Of a stretch of 6,167 bases of DNA, positions 1 through 5,483 are shown one piece after another. The stretch covers positions 1 to 6,167 of the forward strand of contig QOAX01000096.1 in assembly GCA_003972865.1 (NCBI GenBank), read 5' to 3'. The notes beneath the pieces are model-generated. The model did no database searches. It had not been told where the DNA came from and saw only the letters and a list, made by a program, of their open reading frames with translations. Source of the DNA: Verrucomicrobiota bacterium (lineage in GTDB: Bacteria; Verrucomicrobiota; Verrucomicrobiia; Limisphaerales; UBA1096). How positions within the stretch are numbered: the stretch's first letter is position 1; every line of letters starts with the position of its first letter. A program made the translations under genes and the position numbers.

Positions 1-215
1 TGCACGATGACGAGTCCGGCACGCTGCAGGTGATCAACGGCCTGGAGGAATTCCGCGAGCATCTCGGGGGCGACCTGACGATCACGCTGCTCCGTGAGCT
101 TGGCCAGGGTTTCGAGGTGCATGAGATGAATCTCCCGCTGGTGATCGAGTCGATCTACGAGCTGCGCGACCGTCAGGCTGGCCGCGAGCAATCGGTCATT
201 CCCGCCCGGGCCTAA
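1..215 (+). CDS. eboD: EboD-like sugar-phosphate cyclase (3-dehydroquinate synthase family), C-terminal part
   Basis: Only the last 70 residues are present; the reading frame is open from base 3 and the rest lies to the left of the window. The segment EEFREHLGGDLTITLL, followed by G-x-G-F-E-V-H-E-M, is the C-terminal signature I know from the 3-dehydroquinate-synthase-like proteins of Ebo clusters rather than from housekeeping AroB. Members of the sugar-phosphate cyclase superfamily use NAD and a metal ion to cyclise sugar phosphates; the exact product of EboD-type enzymes is not settled. The gene ends TAA, and the next gene begins 12 bases later in the same frame, so the two are almost certainly co-transcribed. 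That neighbour is EboF-like, which supports this call over AroB. The catalytic domain itself is not visible, so function rests on the tail and the context. Confidence 0.68.
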   Translation, partial: HDDESGTLQVINGLEEFREHLGGDLTITLLRELGQGFEVHEMNLPLVIESIYELRDRQAGREQSVIPARA

Positions 216-227
216 CCGCTCTTCACC

Positions 228-1625
228 GTGAAACGCACCGCCGTGCTCAACGTCGTCGGGCTGACACAGCGGCACATTGGCCCGAACACCCCGACAATCG
301 CCAACTTTCTCTCGCTTGGCCAGGCGGCGACCATCGAACCGGCCTTTCCCGCCGTGACCTGCACGGCACAGTCCAACTACCTCACCGGCAAACGGCCAAG
401 CGACCACGGCATCGTCGGCAACGGCTGGTACAACCACGAACTGGCCGAGGTCACGTTCTGGAAACAACCCAACCAGACCGTGCAGGCACCCAAGCTGTGG
501 CACGACCTGCGCTTGGTCAACGGCGACTTCACCTGCGCGGCGATGTTTTGGTGGTTCAACATGTACGCCGACATCGAATGGTCGGCGACGCCCCGTCCGA
601 TCTATCCGGCCGATGGCAGCAAGCATTTTGACATTTACACCTGGCCGTACGAATTACGGCCGGCGCTTCAGGCGGAACTGGGCGAGTTTCCCTTCCCCGC
701 GTTCTGGGGCCCGATGGCCGGGCGGCACTCGCCCGCCGGCACGCCGGAGGCGGTCAGCGAATGGATCGGCAACGCGGCCAAGTCGATCGAGCAACAACAC
801 CAACCGACGCTAAACCTCGTCTATCTGCCGCACCTCGACTACAATCTGCAGCGCCTTGGTCCGGGGCATCCGGAGATTGCCAACGACCTCCAGCGCATCG
901 ATCGGATTGTTGGCGGCTTGATTGAGTTTTTTGAGGGACGCGGCGTGCAGGTCGTGTTGCTCTCCGAGTACGGCATCACGCCAGTCGAGCAACCGATTCA
1001 TCTCAACCGGCTGTTCCGGGAGCGCGGCTGGCTTGCCATCAAGGAGGAGCTTGGCCTCGAGCGGCTCGACTGCGGCAACAGCCGGGCGTTCGCCGTCGCC
1101 GACCACCAAGCGGCTCACGTTTACCTCAACGACACGTCCCTCGAGAACGAAGTCCGCAGTATGCTCGAAGGCACTGACGGCGTGGCGTCGGTCTGGGGCC
1201 GGGCGGAGAAACAGGCCAACGGCATCGACCATTCGCGGGCCGGCGATCTCATCGCCACGGCGGCCGAGAACGCCTGGTTTACCTACTACTACTGGCTGGA
1301 GGATGCAGTGGCACCGGACTTCGCCCGGTGCGTCGATATCCACCGCAAGCCGGGGTACGACCCGGTGGAGTTGTTCAAGGATCCGACGCGCGGCTCGACG
1401 CCCCGGGTGATGTTAAAGCTTCTAAAAAAGAAACTCGGCTTCCGGATGCTGATGGATGTCATCCCGCTGGACGCCTCGCTGGTCAGGGGTTCGCACGGCT
1501 GCCGGCCAAGCGACCCGGCCGACTGGCCGATCCTGATTTCAAAATCCGCCGATATCCATTCCAGCACTCCGCTTGATTCAACCGAAGTTTACGGTGTGCT
1601 TCGTTCGCACGTCTTGGACAGTTGA
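228..1625 (+). CDS. eboF: EboF-like alkaline phosphatase / nucleotide pyrophosphatase-fold protein
   Basis: A 465-residue protein of the type I phosphodiesterase / nucleotide pyrophosphatase (NPP) fold, in the conserved group that accompanies Ebo clusters. The GTG start is well bounded: the frame is closed by the upstream TAA 12 bases away, and residues 3-12 (RTAVLNVVGL) match the family's usual N-terminus. Landmarks are VTCTAQSNYLTG (43-54) with T44 at the nucleophile position, the HGIVGN substrate-side loop (60-65), FTCAAMFWWFNMY (101-113), LPHLDYNLQRLGP (200-212), SEYGI (246-250), ADHQAAHVYL (291-300), WFTYYYWL (350-357), DIHRKPGYDP (370-379) and LDASLVRGSHG (414-424). No signal peptide or membrane segment is seen, so it is probably cytoplasmic. 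By eye several canonical NPP metal ligands are replaced (N8 for Asp, Q208 for His, E247-Y248 for Asp-His), so ordinary phosphodiesterase activity should not be assumed. No Shine-Dalgarno sequence is visible; translational coupling to eboD is likely. Confidence 0.85.
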   Translation: MKRTAVLNVVGLTQRHIGPNTPTIANFLSLGQAATIEPAFPAVTCTAQSNYLTGKRPSDHGIVGNGWYNHELAEVTFWKQPNQTVQAPKLWHDLRLVNGDFTCAAMFWWFNMYADIEWSATPRPIYPADGSKHFDIYTWPYELRPALQAELGEFPFPAFWGPMAGRHSPAGTPEAVSEWIGNAAKSIEQQHQPTLNLVYLPHLDYNLQRLGPGHPEIANDLQRIDRIVGGLIEFFEGRGVQVVLLSEYGITPVEQPIHLNRLFRERGWLAIKEELGLERLDCGNSRAFAVADHQAAHVYLNDTSLENEVRSMLEGTDGVASVWGRAEKQANGIDHSRAGDLIATAAENAWFTYYYWLEDAVAPDFARCVDIHRKPGYDPVELFKDPTRGSTPRVMLKLLKKKLGFRMLMDVIPLDASLVRGSHGCRPSDPADWPILISKSADIHSSTPLDSTEVYGVLRSHVLDS

Positions 1626-1627
1626 AT

Positions 1628-1647
1628 TTGCGCTTGGCCAAGCACAA
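1628..1647. repeat. Intergenic palindrome GCTTGGCCAAGC between convergent eboF and iscA-type genes
   Basis: Bases 1632-1643 read GCTTGGCCAAGC, a perfect 12-base palindrome. It extends on both sides after one mismatch (TTG at 1628-1630, CAA at 1645-1647). It lies inside the 28-base gap between two stop codons that face each other, where a bidirectional terminator would be expected, but there is no T-tract on either side. The same palindrome recurs upstream of ilvN and, in a variant form, upstream of nagB. It may be a repeat family, a protein-binding site or a weak terminator. Confidence 0.6.
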
Positions 1648-1653
1648 CGGAGA

Positions 1654-2004
1654 TCAGGTCTCGAATGAGTTGCCGCAACCGCAGGACTGCTTGGCATTCG
1701 GGTTCCTGATCTTGAAGCCGGCGTCATTAAGACCGTCGTGATAATCCACAACCGCCCCGCGCAGGTAGTCGGCACTGAAGTGGTCCACAAGCACGGTTTC
1801 GCCGAAGAACTCCAGCGCATGGTCGTCGTCGCGTTTTTCATCGAACACCATGCCGTACTGAAGGCCGCTGCAGCCGCCCTCCTCGACGAACACACGCAGC
1901 GTTTTATCGGCGTTTTCCGGTTCCTTCGACCGGACGATGCCCACCTGCCGGGCGGCATCCTCGGTCACGGTCAGCAATGGTTCGGTTTGTGTTGCCTTAC
2001 TCAT
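1654..2004 (-). CDS. A-type iron-sulfur cluster carrier (ErpA/IscA/HesB family)
   Basis: A 116-residue protein with the three conserved cysteines of A-type carriers: C45 in EEGGCSGLQYGM and C108/C110 in the C-terminal SCGCGNSF motif. These hold a 2Fe-2S or 4Fe-4S cluster that is handed to apo-proteins in the cytoplasm. Length and domain order are normal: a leading TVTEDAARQV helix, the beta core, then the cysteine tail. The start chosen is the ATG at 2004, with GGCGG about six bases upstream. A TTG two codons earlier is possible but would put that purine run against the start codon. The gene stands alone: it is convergent with eboF across 28 bases and divergent from nagB. No isc or suf operon partner is visible. 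ErpA, IscA and SufA cannot be told apart from this sequence, so no symbol is given. Confidence 0.92.
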   Translation of the reverse strand: MSKATQTEPLLTVTEDAARQVGIVRSKEPENADKTLRVFVEEGGCSGLQYGMVFDEKRDDDHALEFFGETVLVDHFSADYLRGAVVDYHDGLNDAGFKIRNPNAKQSCGCGNSFET

Positions 2005-2019
2005 GTTCAACCGCCAAGG

Positions 2020-2048
2020 AAACTACAGTCGATCATGCCGGCCGTCAA
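2020..2048 (-). promoter_or_regulatory. Possible sigma-70-type promoter for the iron-sulfur carrier gene
   Basis: On the minus strand TTGACG (2048-2043) and TAGTTT (2025-2020) are separated by exactly 17 bases. The -35 box matches the consensus at five of six positions, the -10 box at three of six. The leader would be short, with the ATG 15 bases past the -10 box. The site overlaps the left arm of the hairpin at 2038-2062. It is a visual match only. Confidence 0.33.
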
Positions 2049-2068
2049 CTTGATCAAGCCGGTTTTTT
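2038..2068 (+). terminator. Terminator-like GC hairpin followed by six T in the iron-sulfur carrier / nagB divergent gap
   Basis: CCGGC (2038-2042) can pair with GCCGG (2058-2062) across a 15-base loop, and the right arm is followed directly by TTTTTT (2063-2068). The loop contains CTTGATCAAG, itself a palindrome that could pair internally. In shape this resembles an intrinsic terminator on the + strand. It sits 55 bases before the nagB ATG, so it could stop read-through of the Ebo transcript that had crossed the iron-sulfur carrier gene antisense. The stem is only five pairs and the loop is long, so confidence is low. Confidence 0.3.
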
Positions 2069-2087
2069 CTCATTTCTTGAAATTCAT

Positions 2088-2102
2088 GCTTGGCTAAGCC
2101 AA
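2088..2102. repeat. Variant palindrome GCTTGGCTAAGC upstream of nagB
   Basis: GCTTGGCTAAGC occupies 2088-2099, differing by one base from the palindromes at 1632 and 5384. The inverted arms TTGGCT (2090-2095) and AGCCAA (2097-2102) flank a single A. It lies 21 bases before the nagB ATG, in its leader or promoter, where a regulator-binding site would be well placed. It may equally be a decayed copy of the repeat. Confidence 0.5.
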
Positions 2103-2123
2103 CTTGCTGCGAGAGACAAAGCT

Positions 2124-2912
2124 ATGAGCGAAACCAAACAACCCATCAAGACATTCACTGCCGACTCGCTGCCGGTCCGGATATATGCTTCCGAGGCAGA
2201 CATGGCTACCGACGTGGCGCACACCGTCCACGATCACCTCGTGAACACACTCGCCACCAAGGGTGAAGCCGCCGCGATCCTGGCCACCGGCAATTCGCAG
2301 ATTCAGTTCCTGAAAATGCTGGTCGAACTGGGTGGCATAGACTGGAGTAAAATGACGCTGTTCCACATGGACGAGTATCTCGGTGTTGACAAAAATCATT
2401 CGGCCTGTTTTCGGCGCTATATGCGTGAGCGCGTGGAGAGCCAGGTGAACCCGAAGGTGTTTCACTATCTTGGCGGTGACGCGCCGGAGCCGATCGCTGA
2501 GTGCGAACGCTACGAAGCCCTGCTCAAGGCACAACCGATCGACCTGTGCTGCATGGGTGTCGGAGAAAATGGGCACATAGCATTCAACGATCCGCCGGTG
2601 GCCAATTTTGAAGATGAACGCTTGGTGAAGATTGTGGAGTTGGATGTCGCCTGCCGAATGCAACAGGTTAACGAAGGGCATTTCCCCGACCTTGAGGCGG
2701 TACCGAAATACGCACTGACGCTGACAGTGCCAGCACTGTGCTCGGCGAAAAAAGTGGTCTGCGTCGCTCCAGAGGCGCGCAAGGCAGAGGCGGTCAAGGC
2801 AATGCTGGAAGGTCCGGTGAGCACAGACTGTCCAGCATCCTTTCTGCGAACACAGAGCCAAGCCGGACTGTATGTGGATTCCGACTCCACCCGCTTGCTG
2901 GATGGTTTTTAA
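2124..2912 (+). CDS. nagB: Glucosamine-6-phosphate deaminase (NagB family)
   Basis: A 262-residue protein, the usual NagB length. It converts glucosamine-6-phosphate to fructose-6-phosphate and ammonia, feeding amino sugars into glycolysis in the cytoplasm. The phosphate-binding ATGNS motif is at 54-58, and LFHMDEYLGV (79-88) carries the catalytic Asp, D83. MGVGENGHIAFNDPP (144-158) carries the ring-opening His, H151. Compared with E. coli NagB, N149 stands where D141 is and D156 where E148 is; the first change also occurs in Firmicutes NagB. The C-terminal STDCPASFLR (233-242) is typical of the family. The frame is open upstream to 1977, but ATG 2124 gives the right N-terminus and has GAGAG about eight bases before it. 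It appears monocistronic: no nagA, nagK or transporter is next to it. A 6-phosphogluconolactonase is the main alternative but fits worse. Confidence 0.88.
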   Translation: MSETKQPIKTFTADSLPVRIYASEADMATDVAHTVHDHLVNTLATKGEAAAILATGNSQIQFLKMLVELGGIDWSKMTLFHMDEYLGVDKNHSACFRRYMRERVESQVNPKVFHYLGGDAPEPIAECERYEALLKAQPIDLCCMGVGENGHIAFNDPPVANFEDERLVKIVELDVACRMQQVNEGHFPDLEAVPKYALTLTVPALCSAKKVVCVAPEARKAEAVKAMLEGPVSTDCPASFLRTQSQAGLYVDSDSTRLLDGF

Positions 2913-2921
2913 GCGGAAGGA

Positions 2922-3824
2922 TCACCCGCCAGGAGGAAGTGGCGGACCCGGTGGAATGCCCGGGGGCCTTGGAGGCCCATCCATAACTGCATCCGGCGGC
3001 GGAACATCATCCAGTTCCTGTTGAAACGGCAAAGGGGGCATGGGGACGCCCTTGCTTTCTGCCAGATCCTTTTGGTGGATCATTTCCAAGGCTTGGACTG
3101 TCGGATCTCCACCTTTCATGGGCGGTGGTGTTGGGTAGGTACGCACACGACTGGGAACGGCATGAGTTTGCCTCGATGCACTCAAGGGATCGCGCGAACC
3201 TGTTTGGCTTGACGAACCTCTCGATGAACTTCCACTGGACCGGGAACCGGTGGTGCCCGAACTCCTACCACTAACTGGCCGCGAACCGCTGGACGAGCGT
3301 GAGGAGGACTTCGATGAGGTGGATGACCTGGATTTGGACGACCTCGACGGGGCCTTGGCCACGGAGGTCTTGTAGGTGTGCTCATCGTTCTTGAGACTCA
3401 ATTCGATCGGACTCCCATCCTTGATCAAATTGACTGTGCCCGACTTGGCATCGATGGCGGTAATCTCGATGGACCCCTGTTTGTCGCCCACGGGTATCTG
3501 CAGATATTTCGTTTCGGGCGGCTTGGCACTTGAATCAATCAGCGCGAGACACGCTTTCTCCACCCCCTTCAACCGATAAATCCCGGTGAACTTGAGGTCG
3601 AGGTTTTTGGGGGGCTCAGGCGGAGCGACCTTTGAGGACGGAGGGGTATCGCTCAGGTCAAAGGCATTGCGCTTGATGATCGTCAGGTACGGGTTCGCGC
3701 CGCTCGTCGAATCCTTCGCGGCATACAATCCACCGTGCAACAGGCCGAGCATCCCCAGTATCGGGATCATCCTGTAGATCGAGCCTGCCTTTTTTATCAG
3801 CGTCACGGTCGGGTCAAACACCAT
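2922..3824 (-). CDS. Exported GspC/PilP-like protein with Ser/Arg-rich linker and Pro-rich tail
   Basis: Hypothetical protein of about 300 residues. Seen in order: a basic N-terminus, a hydrophobic segment IPILGMLGLLHGGLYA (20-35) that reads as a signal peptide or anchor, the motif NPYLTIIKRNAF (44-55), and a short beta-rich domain (about 73-147). Then follow a low-complexity Ser/Arg/Gly region (about 158-218) and a proline-rich tail ending PPGPPLPPGG. The Tyr...Arg-Asn-x-Phe motif before a domain of the form L-x-G-I-x, G-D, I-x-x-I and L-x-x-G resembles the periplasmic region of GspC/PilP pilus and type II secretion proteins. That resemblance is inference; no other secretion gene is in view. 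ATG 3824 is chosen because it supplies the positive charges of a signal sequence; ATG 3770 at the edge of the hydrophobic segment is the alternative. It follows ilvC by 31 bases and meets nagB tail to tail across 9 bases. Confidence 0.65.
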   Translation of the reverse strand: MVFDPTVTLIKKAGSIYRMIPILGMLGLLHGGLYAAKDSTSGANPYLTIIKRNAFDLSDTPPSSKVAPPEPPKNLDLKFTGIYRLKGVEKACLALIDSSAKPPETKYLQIPVGDKQGSIEITAIDAKSGTVNLIKDGSPIELSLKNDEHTYKTSVAKAPSRSSKSRSSTSSKSSSRSSSGSRPVSGRSSGTTGSRSSGSSSRGSSSQTGSRDPLSASRQTHAVPSRVRTYPTPPPMKGGDPTVQALEMIHQKDLAESKGVPMPPLPFQQELDDVPPPDAVMDGPPRPPGIPPGPPLPPGG

Positions 3825-3825
3825 G

Positions 3826-3845
3826 GGGCGTAAATGGTTGCGCCC
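3826..3845 (-). other. Small hairpin in the ilvC to GspC-like gene gap
   Basis: On the minus strand GGGCG and CGCCC form a five-pair stem around a ten-base loop, ending one base before the ATG at 3824. There is no T-tract, so it does not look like a terminator. It could hide the start codon of the downstream gene or simply be chance in GC-rich sequence. Confidence 0.22.
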
Positions 3846-3855
3846 GGCCGGCTTA

Positions 3856-4881
3856 TTAATAGGCCGCCTGGGCACCCTTGACGGTGCGTTTTCGCATCCA
3901 AGGCATCATGGAGCGCAGACGGCTTCCCACTTTCTCGATGTTGTGTTTCTCGCCGGCCCTTAGCAGCTTGTTGTACTGCTTGTAGCCGCCCTTGTATTCG
4001 CGTACCCATGCCTTGGCAAACTTGCCGTTTTGAATGTTCGCGAGCGCCTCCTTCATGCGCTTCTTCACGCTGGAGTCGATGATCTTCGGCCCCATCTTCA
4101 CGTCGCCCCACTTGGCTGTCTCGGAAATCGAGAAACGCATGCCGCTGATGCCGGCCTCGTTGATCAAATCCACGATTAGCTTCAATTCGTGCAGGCACTC
4201 GAAGTAGGCCATCTCCGGCTGGTAACCGGCCTCGACCAGCACCTCGTAGCCGGCCTGGATCAGTGCGCTCGTTCCACCGCAAAGCACGGTCTGCTCGCCG
4301 AACAGGTCGGTCTCGGTTTCCTCCCTGAAGGTAGTCTGGATTACCCCGGCACGTGTGCCGCCGATGCCCTTGGCCCAAGCGAGCGCGATCTTCTTGGCCT
4401 GACGGTCGGCGTTCTGATAGATGGCGATGAGGCTGGGCACCCCCTTCCCCTCGACATATTGGCGACGGACAATGTGGCCCGGCCCCTTGGGTGCCACGAG
4501 GATCACGTTGATGTCCTTCGGCGGAACAACCGTCTTGAAGTGAATGGCGAAGCCGTGGGAGAAGAGCAACGTCTTGCCCTCGGCCAGGTTCGGCTTGATG
4601 TCGTCCCTGTACACTTCCGGCTGACGGGTGTCCGGCACGGCAACGAAAATGACATCCGCCCGCTTCACGGCCTCGGCATTGGAGTACACCTTGAACCCTT
4701 TGCTCCTGGCCACCTTGGCCGACTTGCTCCCCTTGTAGAGGCCGATGATGACGTTTACGCCGCTGTCCTTCAGGTTCAGCGCGTGGGCGTGGCCCTGCGA
4801 GCCGAAGCCGATCACGGCCATGGTTTTACCCTTGAGGACACTCAGGTCCGCGTCTTTGTCGTGATATACTTTTGCTGCCAT
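3856..4881 (-). CDS. ilvC: Ketol-acid reductoisomerase, class I (IlvC)
   Basis: A 341-residue class I enzyme that isomerises and reduces acetolactate or acetohydroxybutyrate, the second step of valine, leucine and isoleucine synthesis, in the cytoplasm. The Rossmann loop GFGSQGHAHA (25-34) and LFSHGFAIHF (106-115) are present, as is the APKGPGHIVRR stretch (130-140). Magnesium ligands are D192 and E196 in TDLFGEQ, and E228 and E232 in ECLHELK. MRFSISETAKWGD (248-260) contributes the active-site serine. The cofactor-specificity loop reads LYKGSKS (48-54): the serines that favour NADPH are kept, while the Arg often found at position 49 is Tyr. ATG 4881 gives the normal N-terminus, but no Shine-Dalgarno sequence is visible in the T/A-rich 17-base gap after ilvN. 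Co-transcription with ilvN is clear from spacing. The C-terminal end is ordinary. Confidence 0.97.
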   Translation of the reverse strand: MAAKVYHDKDADLSVLKGKTMAVIGFGSQGHAHALNLKDSGVNVIIGLYKGSKSAKVARSKGFKVYSNAEAVKRADVIFVAVPDTRQPEVYRDDIKPNLAEGKTLLFSHGFAIHFKTVVPPKDINVILVAPKGPGHIVRRQYVEGKGVPSLIAIYQNADRQAKKIALAWAKGIGGTRAGVIQTTFREETETDLFGEQTVLCGGTSALIQAGYEVLVEAGYQPEMAYFECLHELKLIVDLINEAGISGMRFSISETAKWGDVKMGPKIIDSSVKKRMKEALANIQNGKFAKAWVREYKGGYKQYNKLLRAGEKHNIEKVGSRLRSMMPWMRKRTVKGAQAAY

Positions 4882-4898
4882 GATTTTTTACTGGAAAA

Positions 4899-5372
4899 TT
4901 ATTTACGGGGCAAGGCGACCTTGCCGGTCCGGGTCAGTTCCTGCACGCCAAAGTTCTCCATCAGCCCAAGAAATTTCTCCAACTTGCTTTCGCTGCCGGT
5001 GATCTCGATGGTGACACTCGCCGGCTGCACGTCCACGATCTTGGCGCGGAAAATATCGGTCACCTGCATCACCTCGGCACGGGACCGGGAGTCGACCCCC
5101 ACCCGCACCAGCACCAACTCGCGATCGACGTACTCGCCGTCGCGGAAATCTTGCACCTCGATCGAGTCCACCAGCTTGTTCAACTGCTGGACAATCTGGT
5201 CAAGCGTCGCGTCGTCGCCGCGGGTGACGATCGTCATGCGGGACATGCTCGAGTCGTGCGTGGGCGCAACGTTGAGGGAATCAATGTTGAACCCCCTTCC
5301 ACTGAACAGCCCCGCTGTGCGCGTCAGCACACCGAACTTGTTCTGGACCAGCACTGAAATGGTGTGTCGCAT
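4899..5372 (-). CDS. ilvN: Acetolactate synthase small (regulatory) subunit (IlvN/IlvH)
   Basis: A 157-residue protein of normal length for the regulatory subunit, which binds the large catalytic subunit, stimulates it and makes it sensitive to feedback by branched-chain amino acids. The N-terminal ACT domain (about 3-75) starts with HTISVLVQNKFGVLTRTAGL and continues GRGFNIDSLNVAPT (25-38), the typical effector-binding loop; the second ferredoxin-like domain spans about 84-157. ATG 5372 is chosen over an upstream in-frame ATG at 5405 because family members start at this point (M-x-H-T-I-S-V-L-V). The extra residues would also run through the palindromic leader. It precedes ilvC by 17 bases. 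The catalytic partner ilvB is not next to it; a FliT-like gene lies upstream instead. IlvN and IlvH cannot be separated by sequence alone. A palindromic element lies 11-31 bases before the start. Confidence 0.94.
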   Translation of the reverse strand: MRHTISVLVQNKFGVLTRTAGLFSGRGFNIDSLNVAPTHDSSMSRMTIVTRGDDATLDQIVQQLNKLVDSIEVQDFRDGEYVDRELVLVRVGVDSRSRAEVMQVTDIFRAKIVDVQPASVTIEITGSESKLEKFLGLMENFGVQELTRTGKVALPRK

Positions 5373-5383
5373 GATTGCGTGAT

Positions 5384-5403
5384 CGCTTGGCCAAGCGCTT
5401 GGC
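5384..5403. repeat. Two overlapping palindromes immediately upstream of ilvN
   Basis: Bases 5384-5397 form a perfect 14-base palindrome, CGCTTGGCCAAGCG. Bases 5390-5403 form a second one, GCCAAGCGCTTGGC, sharing eight bases with the first. Seen another way, GCCAAGCG is directly repeated with a 12-base period on the minus strand. The element lies in the ilvN leader, ending 11 bases before the ATG. It shares its core with the palindromes at 1632 and 2088. It may be an operator, a leader hairpin pair or a member of a dispersed repeat family. Confidence 0.6.
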
Positions 5404-5438
5404 AAAGTACATACCCGCGCGCCAACCAGCGGCAGGAA

Positions 5439-5454
5439 GCCCGGAAAACCGGGC
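5439..5454 (-). terminator. GC-rich hairpin after the FliT-like gene, weak terminator candidate
   Basis: GCCCGG and CCGGGC form a perfect six-pair stem around a four-base loop (TTTT on the minus strand). It starts 30 bases past the FliT-like stop codon, a normal place for a terminator that would separate the flagellar genes from ilvN-ilvC. The bases after it on the minus strand are TTCCTGCC, not a T-tract, so it is at best a weak or factor-dependent terminator. It could instead be part of the ilvN leader. Confidence 0.35.
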
Positions 5455-5483
5455 GGGGAAACTAGGCCAAGGGGAAAACGGGG

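Noticed and set aside
810..1343. Long minus-strand open frame of 177 codons inside the EboF-like gene
   Set aside because: It lies wholly opposite a strongly conserved gene, has no recognisable domain, and is explained by the GC-rich codon pattern of the + strand gene.
2077..2105. TTGAAA box as a possible nagB promoter
   Set aside because: No acceptable -10 box lies 16-18 bases downstream; the best hexamer matches at only two positions.
1977..2123. Upstream extension of nagB in the same frame
   Set aside because: The 49 extra residues run through the divergent gap and into the iron-sulfur carrier gene, and match nothing in the NagB N-terminus. ATG 2124 fits the family.
2094..2861. 255-codon minus-strand open frame opposite nagB
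   Set aside because: Antisense to a clear NagB family member, with no recognisable motif.
3180..3400. Ser/Arg-coding stretch as a possible tandem DNA repeat
   Set aside because: The repetition is at the amino-acid level (Ser, Arg, Gly); the codons vary and no regular DNA period could be made out by eye.
3825..3875. Extension of the GspC-like protein to an ATG at 3875 inside ilvC
   Set aside because: It would overlap the ilvC end and add a basic stretch with no family support. ATG 3824 gives a sensible export signal.
4189..5382. 397-codon + strand open frame across ilvC and ilvN
   Set aside because: It is antisense to two certain genes, has no family signature, and crosses the gap between them. 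It is a composition shadow.
5340..5483. Attenuator-type leader peptide for the ilv genes
   Set aside because: The only ATG-started frame in the leader (from 5409) has no run of Leu, Val or Ile codons and continues into ilvN in another frame.
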